Part shown: piece by piece, positions 1 through 7,943 of the stretch | How the letters are laid out: each line of letters opens with the position of its first letter | How positions within the stretch are numbered: position 1 is the stretch's first letter | Source of the DNA: JAGUXG01 sp043798435 | GTDB lineage: Bacteria; UBA9089; UBA9088; JAGUXG01 | NCBI GenBank assembly: GCA_043798435.1 | Contig: JAZDOR010000151.1 | Coordinates: forward strand, 1-27,470 | DNA: 27,470 bases | Reading direction: 5' to 3' | Notes under the pieces: generated by a model | The model's database searches: none | Told to the model about the DNA's origin: nothing | Seen by the model: only the letters and a program-made list of their open reading frames with translations | Program-made: the position numbers and the translations under genes

Positions 1-2
1 AG

Positions 3-3000
3 GTAGCAACCTTTGCCTTTAAGAAAGCACAAGATTACACTGTAAAACTGACTGTAAAGGATACAGCAGGAAATGAAGATGTAGTTACCCATACAATCAC
101 TGTAACCGATGGTGAAGCCCCTGTAATCTCTATGATCAACCCACCATTTGGGAATACAATAACAACAACGGGTGAGGAGATAACGATAATAGTGAGTGTA
201 AAGGATAATATAGCACTTGGAACTGACACACTTCCTGTTATCTGGTATGCTCCAGCAGGTGCAATGAGTAAGAAGTTGATACTTTCACTTGCCTCTGTAA
301 ATATGTATTTGATTGCAACAAACACTGATCAGGCTACCTATTCAGCCACTTTGGCTACCTATTCAGTCACTCTTAAGATAAGTGGAAATTATGCAGGTGG
401 GATAGATTACTATATCCAAGCAAAGGATAGGGCTGGTAATGAGACCAGAAGTCCAAAGGATGGAAACTATACCATCTCGGTTAGCGACAATGATAAGCCA
501 GAGGTTTCACAAGTTAGAGCAGGAACCTATACTGAAGGAACTGCCACTGCTTACAATAGCCAGGGCAATATTCAAGTATCTGCAAAGGTGGTAGATAACA
601 TTCCTGGTGTAAAGTCATATCTCTGTTGGTACAATCTTGATGGGGTTTCTAATAAGGTAACGATGGAAATAAATAGTCAATATACGGGTACTCAAACAGG
701 TGGGACAGCAACAGCTGCTATCCCAATTCCTAATAATAAAGTAGGTTCTATCACCTACTGGATTGAGGCAGAGGATGCAGCAGGAGATGCAGCAAGAAAT
801 GGCACAAGGACACAGGATTATAAGATAAGCGTGGTTGATGATGTGAAGCCAGAAGGTGAGGTGGTGATAAATAGTGGGACAGCTACGACAGGCACAACAA
901 GTATAAGAAATGTGAGGCTTTGGATTTCAGCAAGCGATAATATTGGCGTTAATAAGATGAGGATTAAAGATAGTCTTGGTGACACATGGAGTAATTGGCA
1001 GGGTTATGTTGCAGGCGAGGTAGACTGGATATTGGGAGGCAGTGGTGCCACAGAGACAACCGTTACTGTAACCGTTGAGTTTAAGGATAAAGCAGGAAAC
1101 ATCGGCTCTGACACCGACACCATCTTCCTTGACACCAAGGGTCCAACTGAAATATCTGTTTTGATAAACGATGATGCCTATAGTCTTTCTATGCGAACTT
1201 GGGCGTTTGAGTATAAGTCAATACCTTCGTCACAGGGTGCTACTACTTTGACCTTGACACATAATCCTGTTCTATGGGTGAGAGGTGTTTGGAGTAGCGA
1301 GAAGAGCGAAGAGAAGAACGAAAGAAATTATTACACAGATATAGAGACAAAAACAACTGGTTTTCTCTCTGTCTCTGCATCAGTAATTTCTGTAGAGGAG
1401 AATATCATTCAGAGGTCAGGGGATGTGATAAGGGTATATAAACCATCAGATCCTTCCAAGAGCTACTATTCGTCTCATAATGCAAAACAGGGCAAGATTT
1501 ATCTTTCTGAACCAATCTCTGGAACATACACAGTAGATTATGTTTATGATGGTTTCTCCAAGGTAAAAACTTGCACAGAACCCATAAATTTATCAGCAGG
1601 GAGTAAGACTTTTTATACAAGTCACGCTACTATTCTTAAGGTTACAAAAGTTTCTACTGCCACTGGTTCTGTTGATTACTATAAGGGTGGTTCTTATGAT
1701 GTAAAAACAGGAGAGGTGACTTTGTCTACGGTTGTGCCTTCTACTGATATTTACTATATTACCTATGATTACTTCGGGTTGTCTTATAATAGCCAATCTA
1801 ATGTGGTGAACTTAGGGACACCTATTCCTGAAACAAGCACTTACTATATATCTTATGTCTGTGGGAATCCAGATTCTGCTTATGTGGTAAGTGTAAAATT
1901 AGGGGCAGAGGATGCGGCTACATATCAGATAATGAGCGATAATGGGTTTAGCGAAAATAATAAATGGATACCATTTGTAGGAACAAAAACCATGGATAGT
2001 ACATTCACGCTTACCATTGGCGATGAAGTAAAAGAGGTTTATGCGAGGTTTAGGGATAAGAATGGAAATATTTCAGAGATCAAGAGCGACAAGATTAGGC
2101 TTGATACCCTTGCTCCAGACCCTCAGATAACCATAAATGAGAATAAGGAGATTACTAATGAAGCTACAGTTACCCTGAGTTTGTTGGCAGATATTACTGC
2201 GAGGTATATCTTTATTGCTAATTGGAAGGGTGAGGAAGTAGATCCTTTTGCAGAAAATGTGAAAGTTGGTTTTATTAAAGGCTTTGATGAAGGGTGGGTT
2301 CTTTATAAGCCAGAGATTGATGGAATAAAGAAGGTTCAAGCTAAATTCTGGGATATGAATCTGAATGAGTCGGTTGTGGTTCAAGATACTATCATCTACC
2401 GCAGAAATCCAGAAGTAAGCACAAGAACAATTGTTGGCAGTGGAACAATTGGATATACGGATATTGGAAGCAGGAGTTTGGTATGCAGGCTTGATATTCC
2501 AGCAGGTGTTGTATCTGGAACATTCACAGGGACAGTTACCCCTGTTGCTTCTTTGGGCTTTGGAGTGGAGTTTACCGGATGGGATATTACACCAAGTCCT
2601 ATGCCATTCAATAGCCCCTGCACACTTACGATTGGCTATTCTGATTTGAATAATGATGGCTATGTTGATGGGACGGATATTACAGAGGCAGAGCTTGTCG
2701 TATCCTGGTATGACGAGAGTAGGGAGGGATGGGTGAATCTTGGAGGGAAAGTTGATACTGTAAGAAACTGTGTAACTGTTCAAATCACACATCTTTCAAG
2801 GTTTGTCTTGGCTTCAAAGAATGCTTCTTCTCTCCCCAGTATTGCTTCTTCTGTGTTGTTGGGCAATCTGATGTTGGAATATAACCCTTATGACCCAGTG
2901 GATGATAGGGATAACCCATTGGGGAACCCATTCCAGTTTGACCTTGGAAGGCCTGCCAATGTGACCATAAAGGTCTATGACACAGTAGGTGACCTTGTGA

Positions 3001-3179
3001 GTACTGTTGCTGACGAAAAGTATTGTGCAGGAAATGCAAGGGAGAGTATCGGCTGGAATGGCAAGACCAATGGTGGAAGCTACTTAAAGCCTGGTCTCTA
3101 TGTTTTTCAAATTCAGGTCAAGGCTCAAGATAATGGGGAGACCCGACTAAAGACAGGCGGTATCTGTATTGTGAGATAG
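3..3179 (+). CDS. Large secreted multi-domain surface protein, 5' end outside window
   Basis: The reading frame is open from base 3, so the gene starts left of the window; about 1058 residues are visible. The first 40 residues look like the end of a PKD/Ig-type domain (YTVKLTVKDTAGNE). Several beta-rich Ig/cadherin-like modules follow, joined by linkers of the type DNDKPEV and VDDVKPEG and ending in KDKAGNIGSDT-like strands. Near the C-terminus there is a dockerin/EF-hand-like calcium loop (DLNNDGYVDGTD). The last ~95 residues form a FlgD-type Ig-like domain (NVTIKVYDTVGDLV, GWNGKTNGG, LKPGLYVFQIQV), common at the end of exported proteins in diderm candidate phyla. Inference: a cell-surface or secreted adhesin-like protein; no enzymatic motif was seen. 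It heads a same-strand run that includes a PorV/PorQ-like barrel, so the two could work together in export or surface attachment. Confidence 0.85.
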   Translation, partial: VATFAFKKAQDYTVKLTVKDTAGNEDVVTHTITVTDGEAPVISMINPPFGNTITTTGEEITIIVSVKDNIALGTDTLPVIWYAPAGAMSKKLILSLASVNMYLIATNTDQATYSATLATYSVTLKISGNYAGGIDYYIQAKDRAGNETRSPKDGNYTISVSDNDKPEVSQVRAGTYTEGTATAYNSQGNIQVSAKVVDNIPGVKSYLCWYNLDGVSNKVTMEINSQYTGTQTGGTATAAIPIPNNKVGSITYWIEAEDAAGDAARNGTRTQDYKISVVDDVKPEGEVVINSGTATTGTTSIRNVRLWISASDNIGVNKMRIKDSLGDTWSNWQGYVAGEVDWILGGSGATETTVTVTVEFKDKAGNIGSDTDTIFLDTKGPTEISVLINDDAYSLSMRTWAFEYKSIPSSQGATTLTLTHNPVLWVRGVWSSEKSEEKNERNYYTDIETKTTGFLSVSASVISVEENIIQRSGDVIRVYKPSDPSKSYYSSHNAKQGKIYLSEPISGTYTVDYVYDGFSKVKTCTEPINLSAGSKTFYTSHATILKVTKVSTATGSVDYYKGGSYDVKTGEVTLSTVVPSTDIYYITYDYFGLSYNSQSNVVNLGTPIPETSTYYISYVCGNPDSAYVVSVKLGAEDAATYQIMSDNGFSENNKWIPFVGTKTMDSTFTLTIGDEVKEVYARFRDKNGNISEIKSDKIRLDTLAPDPQITINENKEITNEATVTLSLLADITARYIFIANWKGEEVDPFAENVKVGFIKGFDEGWVLYKPEIDGIKKVQAKFWDMNLNESVVVQDTIIYRRNPEVSTRTIVGSGTIGYTDIGSRSLVCRLDIPAGVVSGTFTGTVTPVASLGFGVEFTGWDITPSPMPFNSPCTLTIGYSDLNNDGYVDGTDITEAELVVSWYDESREGWVNLGGKVDTVRNCVTVQITHLSRFVLASKNASSLPSIASSVLLGNLMLEYNPYDPVDDRDNPLGNPFQFDLGRPANVTIKVYDTVGDLVSTVADEKYCAGNARESIGWNGKTNGGSYLKPGLYVFQIQVKAQDNGETRLKTGGICIVR

Positions 3180-3203
3180 TTTCAAGCAAAAGGAAGTGCA
3201 AGA

Positions 3204-3596
3204 ATGGGTGTTTATGAGGATTTCAAAAAGGCGTTTCAGGATATTGTTGCTCCAGAGATAAAGGCTATCTATGGGGAGATAAAGACGCTTCATATAGAGA
3301 TAAAGCGACTGGATGAGAAGATAGATTTAGTTCGCAGTGAACTCAGTCAGAAGATAGACGCGGTAGATAAAAAGATAGATCTGGTTAAAAGTGAGCTTAG
3401 TCAGAGGATAATTTCAGTAGATGAGAAGATAGATTTGGTTAGAAATGAGCTTATTGCAGAGATTAGAAGGTCAGACGGTATTGTGGAAGTTGAGCTACGG
3501 AGAATAGACAATGAGTTAGCTTTATCAAGGGAATTAAGAGATTCAATAAACAAATTAAAGGAAAGGATCTTTGTCTTAGAGGCAAAGGCAGCGTAA
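3204..3596 (+). CDS. Small coiled-coil protein with three 18-residue repeats
   Basis: A 130-residue protein with no signal peptide or membrane segment. Residues 36-89 are three tandem 18-residue units (core DEKIDLVRSELSQKI), matching three 54-bp DNA repeats at 3309-3470. The heptad-like spacing of I, L and V predicts a long alpha-helical coiled coil. The N-terminus (EDFKKAFQDIVAPEIKAI) and the C-terminus (ending in EAKAA) match in style the 107-residue protein at 5482, so I regard the two as one family. It starts 24 bases after the surface-protein stop, with an AGGAAG ribosome site upstream, so it is probably cotranscribed. I know similar short coiled-coil proteins from candidate-phylum genomes only as hypothetical; no function can be given. 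Confidence 0.8.
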   Translation: MGVYEDFKKAFQDIVAPEIKAIYGEIKTLHIEIKRLDEKIDLVRSELSQKIDAVDKKIDLVKSELSQRIISVDEKIDLVRNELIAEIRRSDGIVEVELRRIDNELALSRELRDSINKLKERIFVLEAKAA

Positions 3597-3615
3597 AGTA
3601 AAAAAGGAGGAAAAG

Positions 3616-4473
3616 ATGAAAAGGAAGGTTTTGGTCTTAGGAATAGGGGTATTGTTGGCAGGTTCAGTATATGCCAACTTTCAGCTTGAGGGTGTTGGGG
3701 TAAAGGCATTGGGAATGGGAGGGGCATTTACTGCTATAGCAGATGATTCATCCTGTCTCTATTACAACCCGGCAGGGCTTGCCAGGATAAAGGAGAGGGA
3801 GAATATGTATATATATAGCCATAAACTGAATGAAATCACCTATCAGTATGTAGGACTTGTCTGGGAAAAGACTGGTTTTTCTTACATCAATCAGTCAATA
3901 GACCTCCAGAAGGCAGATAATATGTGGGGAAAAGAGGCAAGTGAATCTGTGTATGGTGTTTCCTATGCCAATATGGTGAGCGAAAGGTTGGCTGCAGGCG
4001 GAAGCATGAAGATACTCTCTCTTTCAAACAATAGAAAATCTGGCACAGGCTTTGCTCTTGACGGCGGGCTTCTTTACAAACCGAATATACCTCAGGATAT
4101 AAATGTTGGTTTTGCAGTAAGGAATTTGGGGGCAAAGGTTCAAGATGTAAGTTATGATATGGGATGGGCATTGGGAGTAGCAAAAAAACAGAATCTGAAG
4201 CTTTTCAAAAAAGAAGGAGGCTACAATATATTGATGGCTCTTGACCTTTATAACAAGAGGGATGATCAGGACAAGATGAAGATTAAGTATAATCTTGGGG
4301 CAGAGACTCAGGTTTTTGATATCATCTTTCTCAGGATGGGTCTAAATGGAGGAGATTTTACTACAGGCGTAGGTCTAAAGAATGAGAAATGGAACCTTGA
4401 TTGTGCCTATATCGCTAAGGATTTGATATATAGTGCTGATAAATATTTTGTCTCAGTCTCAATGAGATTTTAA
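3616..4473 (+). CDS. PorV/PorQ-type outer-membrane beta-barrel protein
   Basis: A 285-residue protein with an N-terminal signal peptide (MKRKVLVLGIGVLLAGSVYA) and then the hallmark start of the PorV/PorQ (also UPF0164) barrel family: GVKALGMGGAFTAIADD, followed by YYNPAGLA. The rest alternates polar and hydrophobic residues as expected for beta strands, and it ends in an aromatic residue (VSVSMRF), the usual BAM recognition signal. The start has a strong AGGAGG site 4 bases upstream. In Bacteroidota, PorV is the shuttle of the type IX secretion system; outside that phylum relatives occur without a full system, and no other Por gene is visible here. Its position next to a FlgD-domain surface protein suggests, by inference only, a role in surface display. 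Confidence 0.8.
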   Translation: MKRKVLVLGIGVLLAGSVYANFQLEGVGVKALGMGGAFTAIADDSSCLYYNPAGLARIKERENMYIYSHKLNEITYQYVGLVWEKTGFSYINQSIDLQKADNMWGKEASESVYGVSYANMVSERLAAGGSMKILSLSNNRKSGTGFALDGGLLYKPNIPQDINVGFAVRNLGAKVQDVSYDMGWALGVAKKQNLKLFKKEGGYNILMALDLYNKRDDQDKMKIKYNLGAETQVFDIIFLRMGLNGGDFTTGVGLKNEKWNLDCAYIAKDLIYSADKYFVSVSMRF

Positions 4474-4550
4474 GAGATTCTAAAATCAGAATTTCTAAAA
4501 TCGGTGTAATCATTTTTGAAATCTGTGTAATCAAGTAAGGAGGAGTATAA

Positions 4551-5468
4551 ATGAAGAGGATATTAAGTCTTGTTTTGGTTATAGTTTTTGGGTTTGCTTC
4601 ACTCTCTTTTGGCAAGATTGCCCAAAAGGAGCTGAAGGAAGGAGAGTATGAGATTATTATTATTCAAAAGGGTGATACACTGTGGGATTTAGCTGGAAAG
4701 TATGTAGGCAAATGTTGGCAGTGGCCAAGCCTTGAGGATTATAATAAGTTTACGGACCCTCATTGGATATATCCTGGTGAAAAAGTGGCTATTGGCATTA
4801 AAGATGGAAGATTGGTGGTAAGAAAGCCCGCAGAGTTAGAAGAAGACCTGAAAACACAGTTAGCCAAAACACAAGCAGAGTTAGCTAAAAAAGAGGCAGA
4901 GCTGGCCAAAATGAAAGAAGAGATGGAGAGAATGAAGGTTCTTTCAAAGGAAGAGAAGGCGAGGTTGCTTGCTGATAAGGAGGCAGAGCTTGCTAAACTT
5001 TCCAAAGAGAAGGGTGTATCAACTGAGTTGATTGATCAACTAAAGAAAGAGATTGACCAGCTTAAAGGAAAACCCGCAGATGTGAAACCTGTAGAGGTGA
5101 AAGAGGTAGTAAAAGAGGTTATTAAGGAAGTAATCTCGCCAGAAGAGAAGGCAAGGAGGGAAAGGCTGGAATCAGATGTATCTTCTCTGAAGGAAGAGAG
5201 TGAGCTTCTGAAAAAAGGGATGGAGGAGCTTGCCAGAAAGCTTTCTGCATCAGAAGATAGGCTTGGTAGAACAGAGGGAGAGCTAAGTACAACTGAAGGA
5301 AGACTTATTGAAACGCAGCAGGTAGTCGTGGCAAAAGACAAGGAGATTACTAAGGTAACAGGAGAGAAAGAGGTAATAGCTAAAGAAGAGAAGGTTCAGA
5401 GAAGATATAAAGAAGTGGTGGCAGTCGGTATATTCTTGGGAATTGTCTTGATGAACTCCTTAAAATAA
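4551..5468 (+). CDS. LysM-domain, coiled-coil envelope protein with C-terminal membrane helix
   Basis: A 305-residue protein. Residues 1-21 form a signal peptide (ending LSFG). Residues ~34-84 are a LysM peptidoglycan-binding domain (IIQKGDTLWDLAGKY, then the W- and P-rich NKFTDPHWIYPGEKVAI). Residues ~90-280 are a long charged coiled coil rich in KAELAKK-like heptads with a KEVVKEVIKEV stretch. The end carries a hydrophobic helix (VAVGIFLGIVLM) and a short basic tail. A strong AAGGAGGAG site precedes the ATG. Inference: it spans the periplasm, binding murein through LysM and a membrane through the last helix. The neighbouring barrel and coiled-coil genes support an envelope-structure role; the exact partner is unknown. 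Confidence 0.82.
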   Translation: MKRILSLVLVIVFGFASLSFGKIAQKELKEGEYEIIIIQKGDTLWDLAGKYVGKCWQWPSLEDYNKFTDPHWIYPGEKVAIGIKDGRLVVRKPAELEEDLKTQLAKTQAELAKKEAELAKMKEEMERMKVLSKEEKARLLADKEAELAKLSKEKGVSTELIDQLKKEIDQLKGKPADVKPVEVKEVVKEVIKEVISPEEKARRERLESDVSSLKEESELLKKGMEELARKLSASEDRLGRTEGELSTTEGRLIETQQVVVAKDKEITKVTGEKEVIAKEEKVQRRYKEVVAVGIFLGIVLMNSLK

Positions 5469-5481
5469 TCATATAGAAAAT

Positions 5482-5805
5482 ATGGAGATAGCAGAAAGCA
5501 TTAAAAAGGTTATTCAGGAGCTTATCCTCCCTGAGTTTGGAAGAATGAAGGCTGAGAATGAGGAGATTAAGTCAATACTTCAGCTTATCAATAAACGGAT
5601 TGATGATACCAATAAACGAATTGACGATATAAACACCCATCTTGTTGACCAGAGCAGAAGGATAGATGGGATAACTGGTCGGATAGACAGACTTTATGAT
5701 GTAATTGTCAGGCGGGAAGAACATCAGGTGCTGGAAATGAGGGTGATAAAGGCAGAGCATGAGATATGCACGATAAAGGAGGAATTGCTGAGATTAGCTG
5801 CATGA
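5482..5805 (+). CDS. Small coiled-coil protein, 7-residue repeats
   Basis: A 107-residue soluble protein starting 13 bases after the LysM gene. The middle has consecutive 7-residue units (NKRIDDT, NKRIDDI, NTHLVDQ, SRRIDGI, TGRIDRL), one coiled-coil heptad per 21 bp of DNA. The N-terminus (IKKVIQELILPEFGRMK) resembles EDFKKAFQDIVAPEIKA of the protein at 3204, and both end in a similar alanine-rich tail (here EELLRLAA), so the pair are probably paralogues flanking the barrel and LysM genes. I see no clear Shine-Dalgarno before this ATG, so translation may be coupled to the upstream gene. No function is known to me. Confidence 0.72.
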   Translation: MEIAESIKKVIQELILPEFGRMKAENEEIKSILQLINKRIDDTNKRIDDINTHLVDQSRRIDGITGRIDRLYDVIVRREEHQVLEMRVIKAEHEICTIKEELLRLAA

Positions 5806-5940
5806 AAGTTATATTTTTTTGTAACTGTATTTTGTGTCATTCGTTTATTTGTGCTTTAGAATACTAAACACATACTCTTTTTTTCTACCCAAAACTAACC
5901 CTGCCTTTTTATATCCTTTCTTATTTTTGCGACAAGTCCA

Positions 5941-7041
5941 ATGAAGACACTTTTAATTTTGCTCCTGGTTACCTCTATTTCTGATATTGAAGAAGGGAAA
6001 AAGAATCTTTCAAATGTCTCTGAGGAGCTAAAGAAAACAACAGATGCTCTGAAAAAGGCAGAAGAGAAGAAGAGTAATCTTGCTAAGCAGATAGAGACAT
6101 CCCTTTTCAAAGAAAAAAAGAATGAGAAGAAGGCAATAGAGGCTGAAAAACACCTGAAAGAGACAGGGAAAAACCTGAAAAAGACAGAGAAGAAGATTAC
6201 CTCTATTTCTGAGGAGTTGGGGCAAGAAAAGGATAACCTTGCTACTCTTGTCAAAAGAGCCTGGCTTTCTAAACCACCTGATAATATTTCTTATCTCCTG
6301 CTTTCGCAAAGAGACCAGAGACCCAATCTTTTTTTCTTAATAGACAGCAATAAATGCAGGATAGAGGAGTCTGAGACGGAGAAAGAGAGAACATTTATAG
6401 AGAAGAATAAACTTGAAAATTTTTATGATCATTCAAAGAAGACTAAGGAAGATGTAAGTCTTAATATAAAGATGGAGAAAGAGAAAAGGACGATAATTGC
6501 AAAAAACTTAGATGATACACAAAAAGAAGCAGAAAAACAGAAGAAGAAGATAGCTGTCCTGAAAGAGGAACAAAAGAAACTTGAGGGTCTTATTGCTGAA
6601 CTTTCTGCAAAGAGAAAGCCGGCAAAGAAGGAAGGAGAGGCTTACAAACTAAAAGGTGGGCTTGTTTGGCCTATTTCTGGTGGAAGGATTACAAGGGAAT
6701 TTGGCAGATACACACATCCAGAGACAAAGGCAGTAATGATAAATAAAGGTATTGATATTTCCGCTTCACAAGGCACAGAGGTTTGTTCAATAGGTGCAGG
6801 AGAGGTTGTCTATGCTGATTGGTTTGTGGGTTATGGAAAGCTGATTATGATAGACCATGGCAGCGGGCTTTATAGTCTCTATGCCTATCTTAATAAGATA
6901 TCAGTCAAACAAGGAGAGGCTATAGCAACAGGCTCTGCCATAGGAACGGTTGGAAGTACAGGCTCTATTGAAACTCCTACCCTTCACTTTGAGATCAGGG
7001 TGAATGGTCAGCCTCAGGATCCCTTAGATTGGGTAAAGTAA
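5941..7041 (+). CDS. EnvC-like murein hydrolase activator (degenerate LytM/M23 domain)
   Basis: A 366-residue protein: short signal sequence (MKTLLILLLVTS), a lysine/glutamate-rich coiled coil (~residues 17-230) and a C-terminal LytM/M23 fold (~241-366; WPISGGRITREFG, IDISASQGTEV, GYGKLIMIDHG, LHFEIR). The zinc-binding set of M23 peptidases is incomplete: the first His is Asn268 (NKGID, Asp272 kept), the His of YxHL is Tyr316, and the first His of HxH is Thr347 (His349 kept). E. coli EnvC has lost ligands in the same places and acts by activating N-acetylmuramoyl-L-alanine amidases during division. I therefore infer a non-catalytic amidase activator. No Shine-Dalgarno is visible; a TAA lies 15 codons upstream with no other ATG, GTG or TTG between, so this ATG is the only choice. 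Confidence 0.82.
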   Translation: MKTLLILLLVTSISDIEEGKKNLSNVSEELKKTTDALKKAEEKKSNLAKQIETSLFKEKKNEKKAIEAEKHLKETGKNLKKTEKKITSISEELGQEKDNLATLVKRAWLSKPPDNISYLLLSQRDQRPNLFFLIDSNKCRIEESETEKERTFIEKNKLENFYDHSKKTKEDVSLNIKMEKEKRTIIAKNLDDTQKEAEKQKKKIAVLKEEQKKLEGLIAELSAKRKPAKKEGEAYKLKGGLVWPISGGRITREFGRYTHPETKAVMINKGIDISASQGTEVCSIGAGEVVYADWFVGYGKLIMIDHGSGLYSLYAYLNKISVKQGEAIATGSAIGTVGSTGSIETPTLHFEIRVNGQPQDPLDWVK

Positions 7042-7043
7042 AG

Positions 7044-7131
7044 TGTATAGTCTATAGTCTATAGTTTATAGTTGATAGTTGATAGACCATAAACTATAGA
7101 CTATAAACTATAGACCATAAACTATAAACTA
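7044..7131. repeat. Fold-back heptamer array before hisH
   Basis: Six 7-bp units of the type TCTATAG/TTGATAG (7044-7085), a 4-nt linker, then six units of the complementary type TAAACTA/TAGACTA (7090-7131). The arms can pair into a long imperfect hairpin. It fills the whole spacer between the EnvC-like gene and hisH and stops 4 bases before the hisH ATG. Confidence 0.85.
7079..7107 (+). promoter_or_regulatory. Possible hisH promoter inside the heptamer array
   Basis: TTGATA (7079-7084), a 17-nt spacer and TATAAA (7102-7107) match sigma-70 spacing and would give a leader of roughly 20 nt. A second TTGATA at 7072 is 17 nt before TATAGA. Because the array is AT-rich and repetitive, such matches may be chance. 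Confidence 0.3.
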
Positions 7132-7135
7132 ATAA

Positions 7136-7726
7136 ATGATAGCCATTGTTGATTGTGGGGTTGGAAACCTTCACTCTATAAAAAAAGGGCTGGAGAGGTT
7201 TGCTGAGGTGAAGATAACAAGGTCGCCGCTTGAGTTGATGGAAGCAGAAAAAATAGTGCTGCCTGGTGTTGGTGCGTTCTCTGATGCTGTTTCTAACTTG
7301 AAAGAAGCCTCCATCTTTAGCCTTCTTCAGGAATTGGCAAAGACAAAACCAATTTTGGGGATATGCCTTGGAATGCAACTCCTTTTCCCTACGAGCACAG
7401 AGGGTGGAAGGATTTCTGGCTTAGATCTTATCAAGGGGACGGTCAGAAGATTTGAAGGCAAGATGAAGATTCCTCATATCGGCTGGAATACAATAGAATT
7501 TACTGATTCTCCCCTTTTTTCTGGAATCCCAAACAGGAGCTACTTTTACTTTGTCCATTCATACTATGCAGATTGCCAGGAGGATGTGGCTATTGCCAGG
7601 ACATCGTATTCTGATTTTTTATTTAATTCAGTTGTAGCCAAAGGCAATATCTTTGGATGTCAATTCCATCCAGAAAAGAGCGGGAGTCTTGGCGTAAAAC
7701 TTTTGAAAAACTTTGCAAATATTTAA
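7136..7726 (+). CDS. hisH: Imidazole glycerol phosphate synthase, glutaminase subunit HisH
   Basis: A 196-residue class I glutamine amidotransferase that releases ammonia from glutamine for HisF, which forms imidazole glycerol phosphate and AICAR in histidine synthesis. Visible motifs: DCGVGNLHSIKKGLER at the N-terminus, LPGVGAF (oxyanion region), nucleophile elbow GICLGMQ with Cys77, and CQFHPEKSG with His178 and Glu180 completing the triad. Length is normal for HisH. hisA follows on the same strand after a 217-bp repeat-filled gap; hisF is not in the window. The ATG lies directly after a heptamer array and lacks a Shine-Dalgarno. Confidence 0.95.
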   Translation: MIAIVDCGVGNLHSIKKGLERFAEVKITRSPLELMEAEKIVLPGVGAFSDAVSNLKEASIFSLLQELAKTKPILGICLGMQLLFPTSTEGGRISGLDLIKGTVRRFEGKMKIPHIGWNTIEFTDSPLFSGIPNRSYFYFVHSYYADCQEDVAIARTSYSDFLFNSVVAKGNIFGCQFHPEKSGSLGVKLLKNFANI

Positions 7727-7902
7727 CCACAGAGGTCGCAGAGGGCACAGAGACTTTAACAGAATTCTTAAACACAAATATTCTTTTGACACAGATTGAC
7801 ACAGATACACACTGATAAAAATTAAAAATTATCTGTTAGTATCAGTATAAATCAGTGTCTAATAATCTGATTTATTCTCTGTGACCTCGGTGTTCTCTGT
7901 GG
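7727..7902. repeat. Nested inverted repeat between hisH and hisA
   Basis: The spacer begins with a CACAGAGG-type arm (7727-7755, ~9-bp period) whose imperfect reverse complement is at 7877-7902. Inside it lies a second pair built from GACACAGAT and ATCAGTGTCT-like units (about 7788-7815 and 7830-7860). The whole piece could fold into one long hairpin. Shorter relatives of the inner pair occur at 10755-10780, 19616-19710 and 24264-24357. Confidence 0.75.
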
Positions 7903-7943
7903 CAAGATTTATTTTTATTTCTCTGTGGTAAAAGCTAAACACT

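Noticed and set aside
2073..2792. 239-residue open frame on the minus strand
   Set aside because: It lies wholly inside the surface-protein gene, has no ribosome site or recognisable domain, and its composition is that of an antisense shadow.
3..4473. A bona fide type IX secretion locus
   Set aside because: Only a PorV/PorQ-like barrel and a FlgD-type C-terminal domain are seen; no SprA, PorU, PorK/L/M/N or typical CTD sequence in the window.
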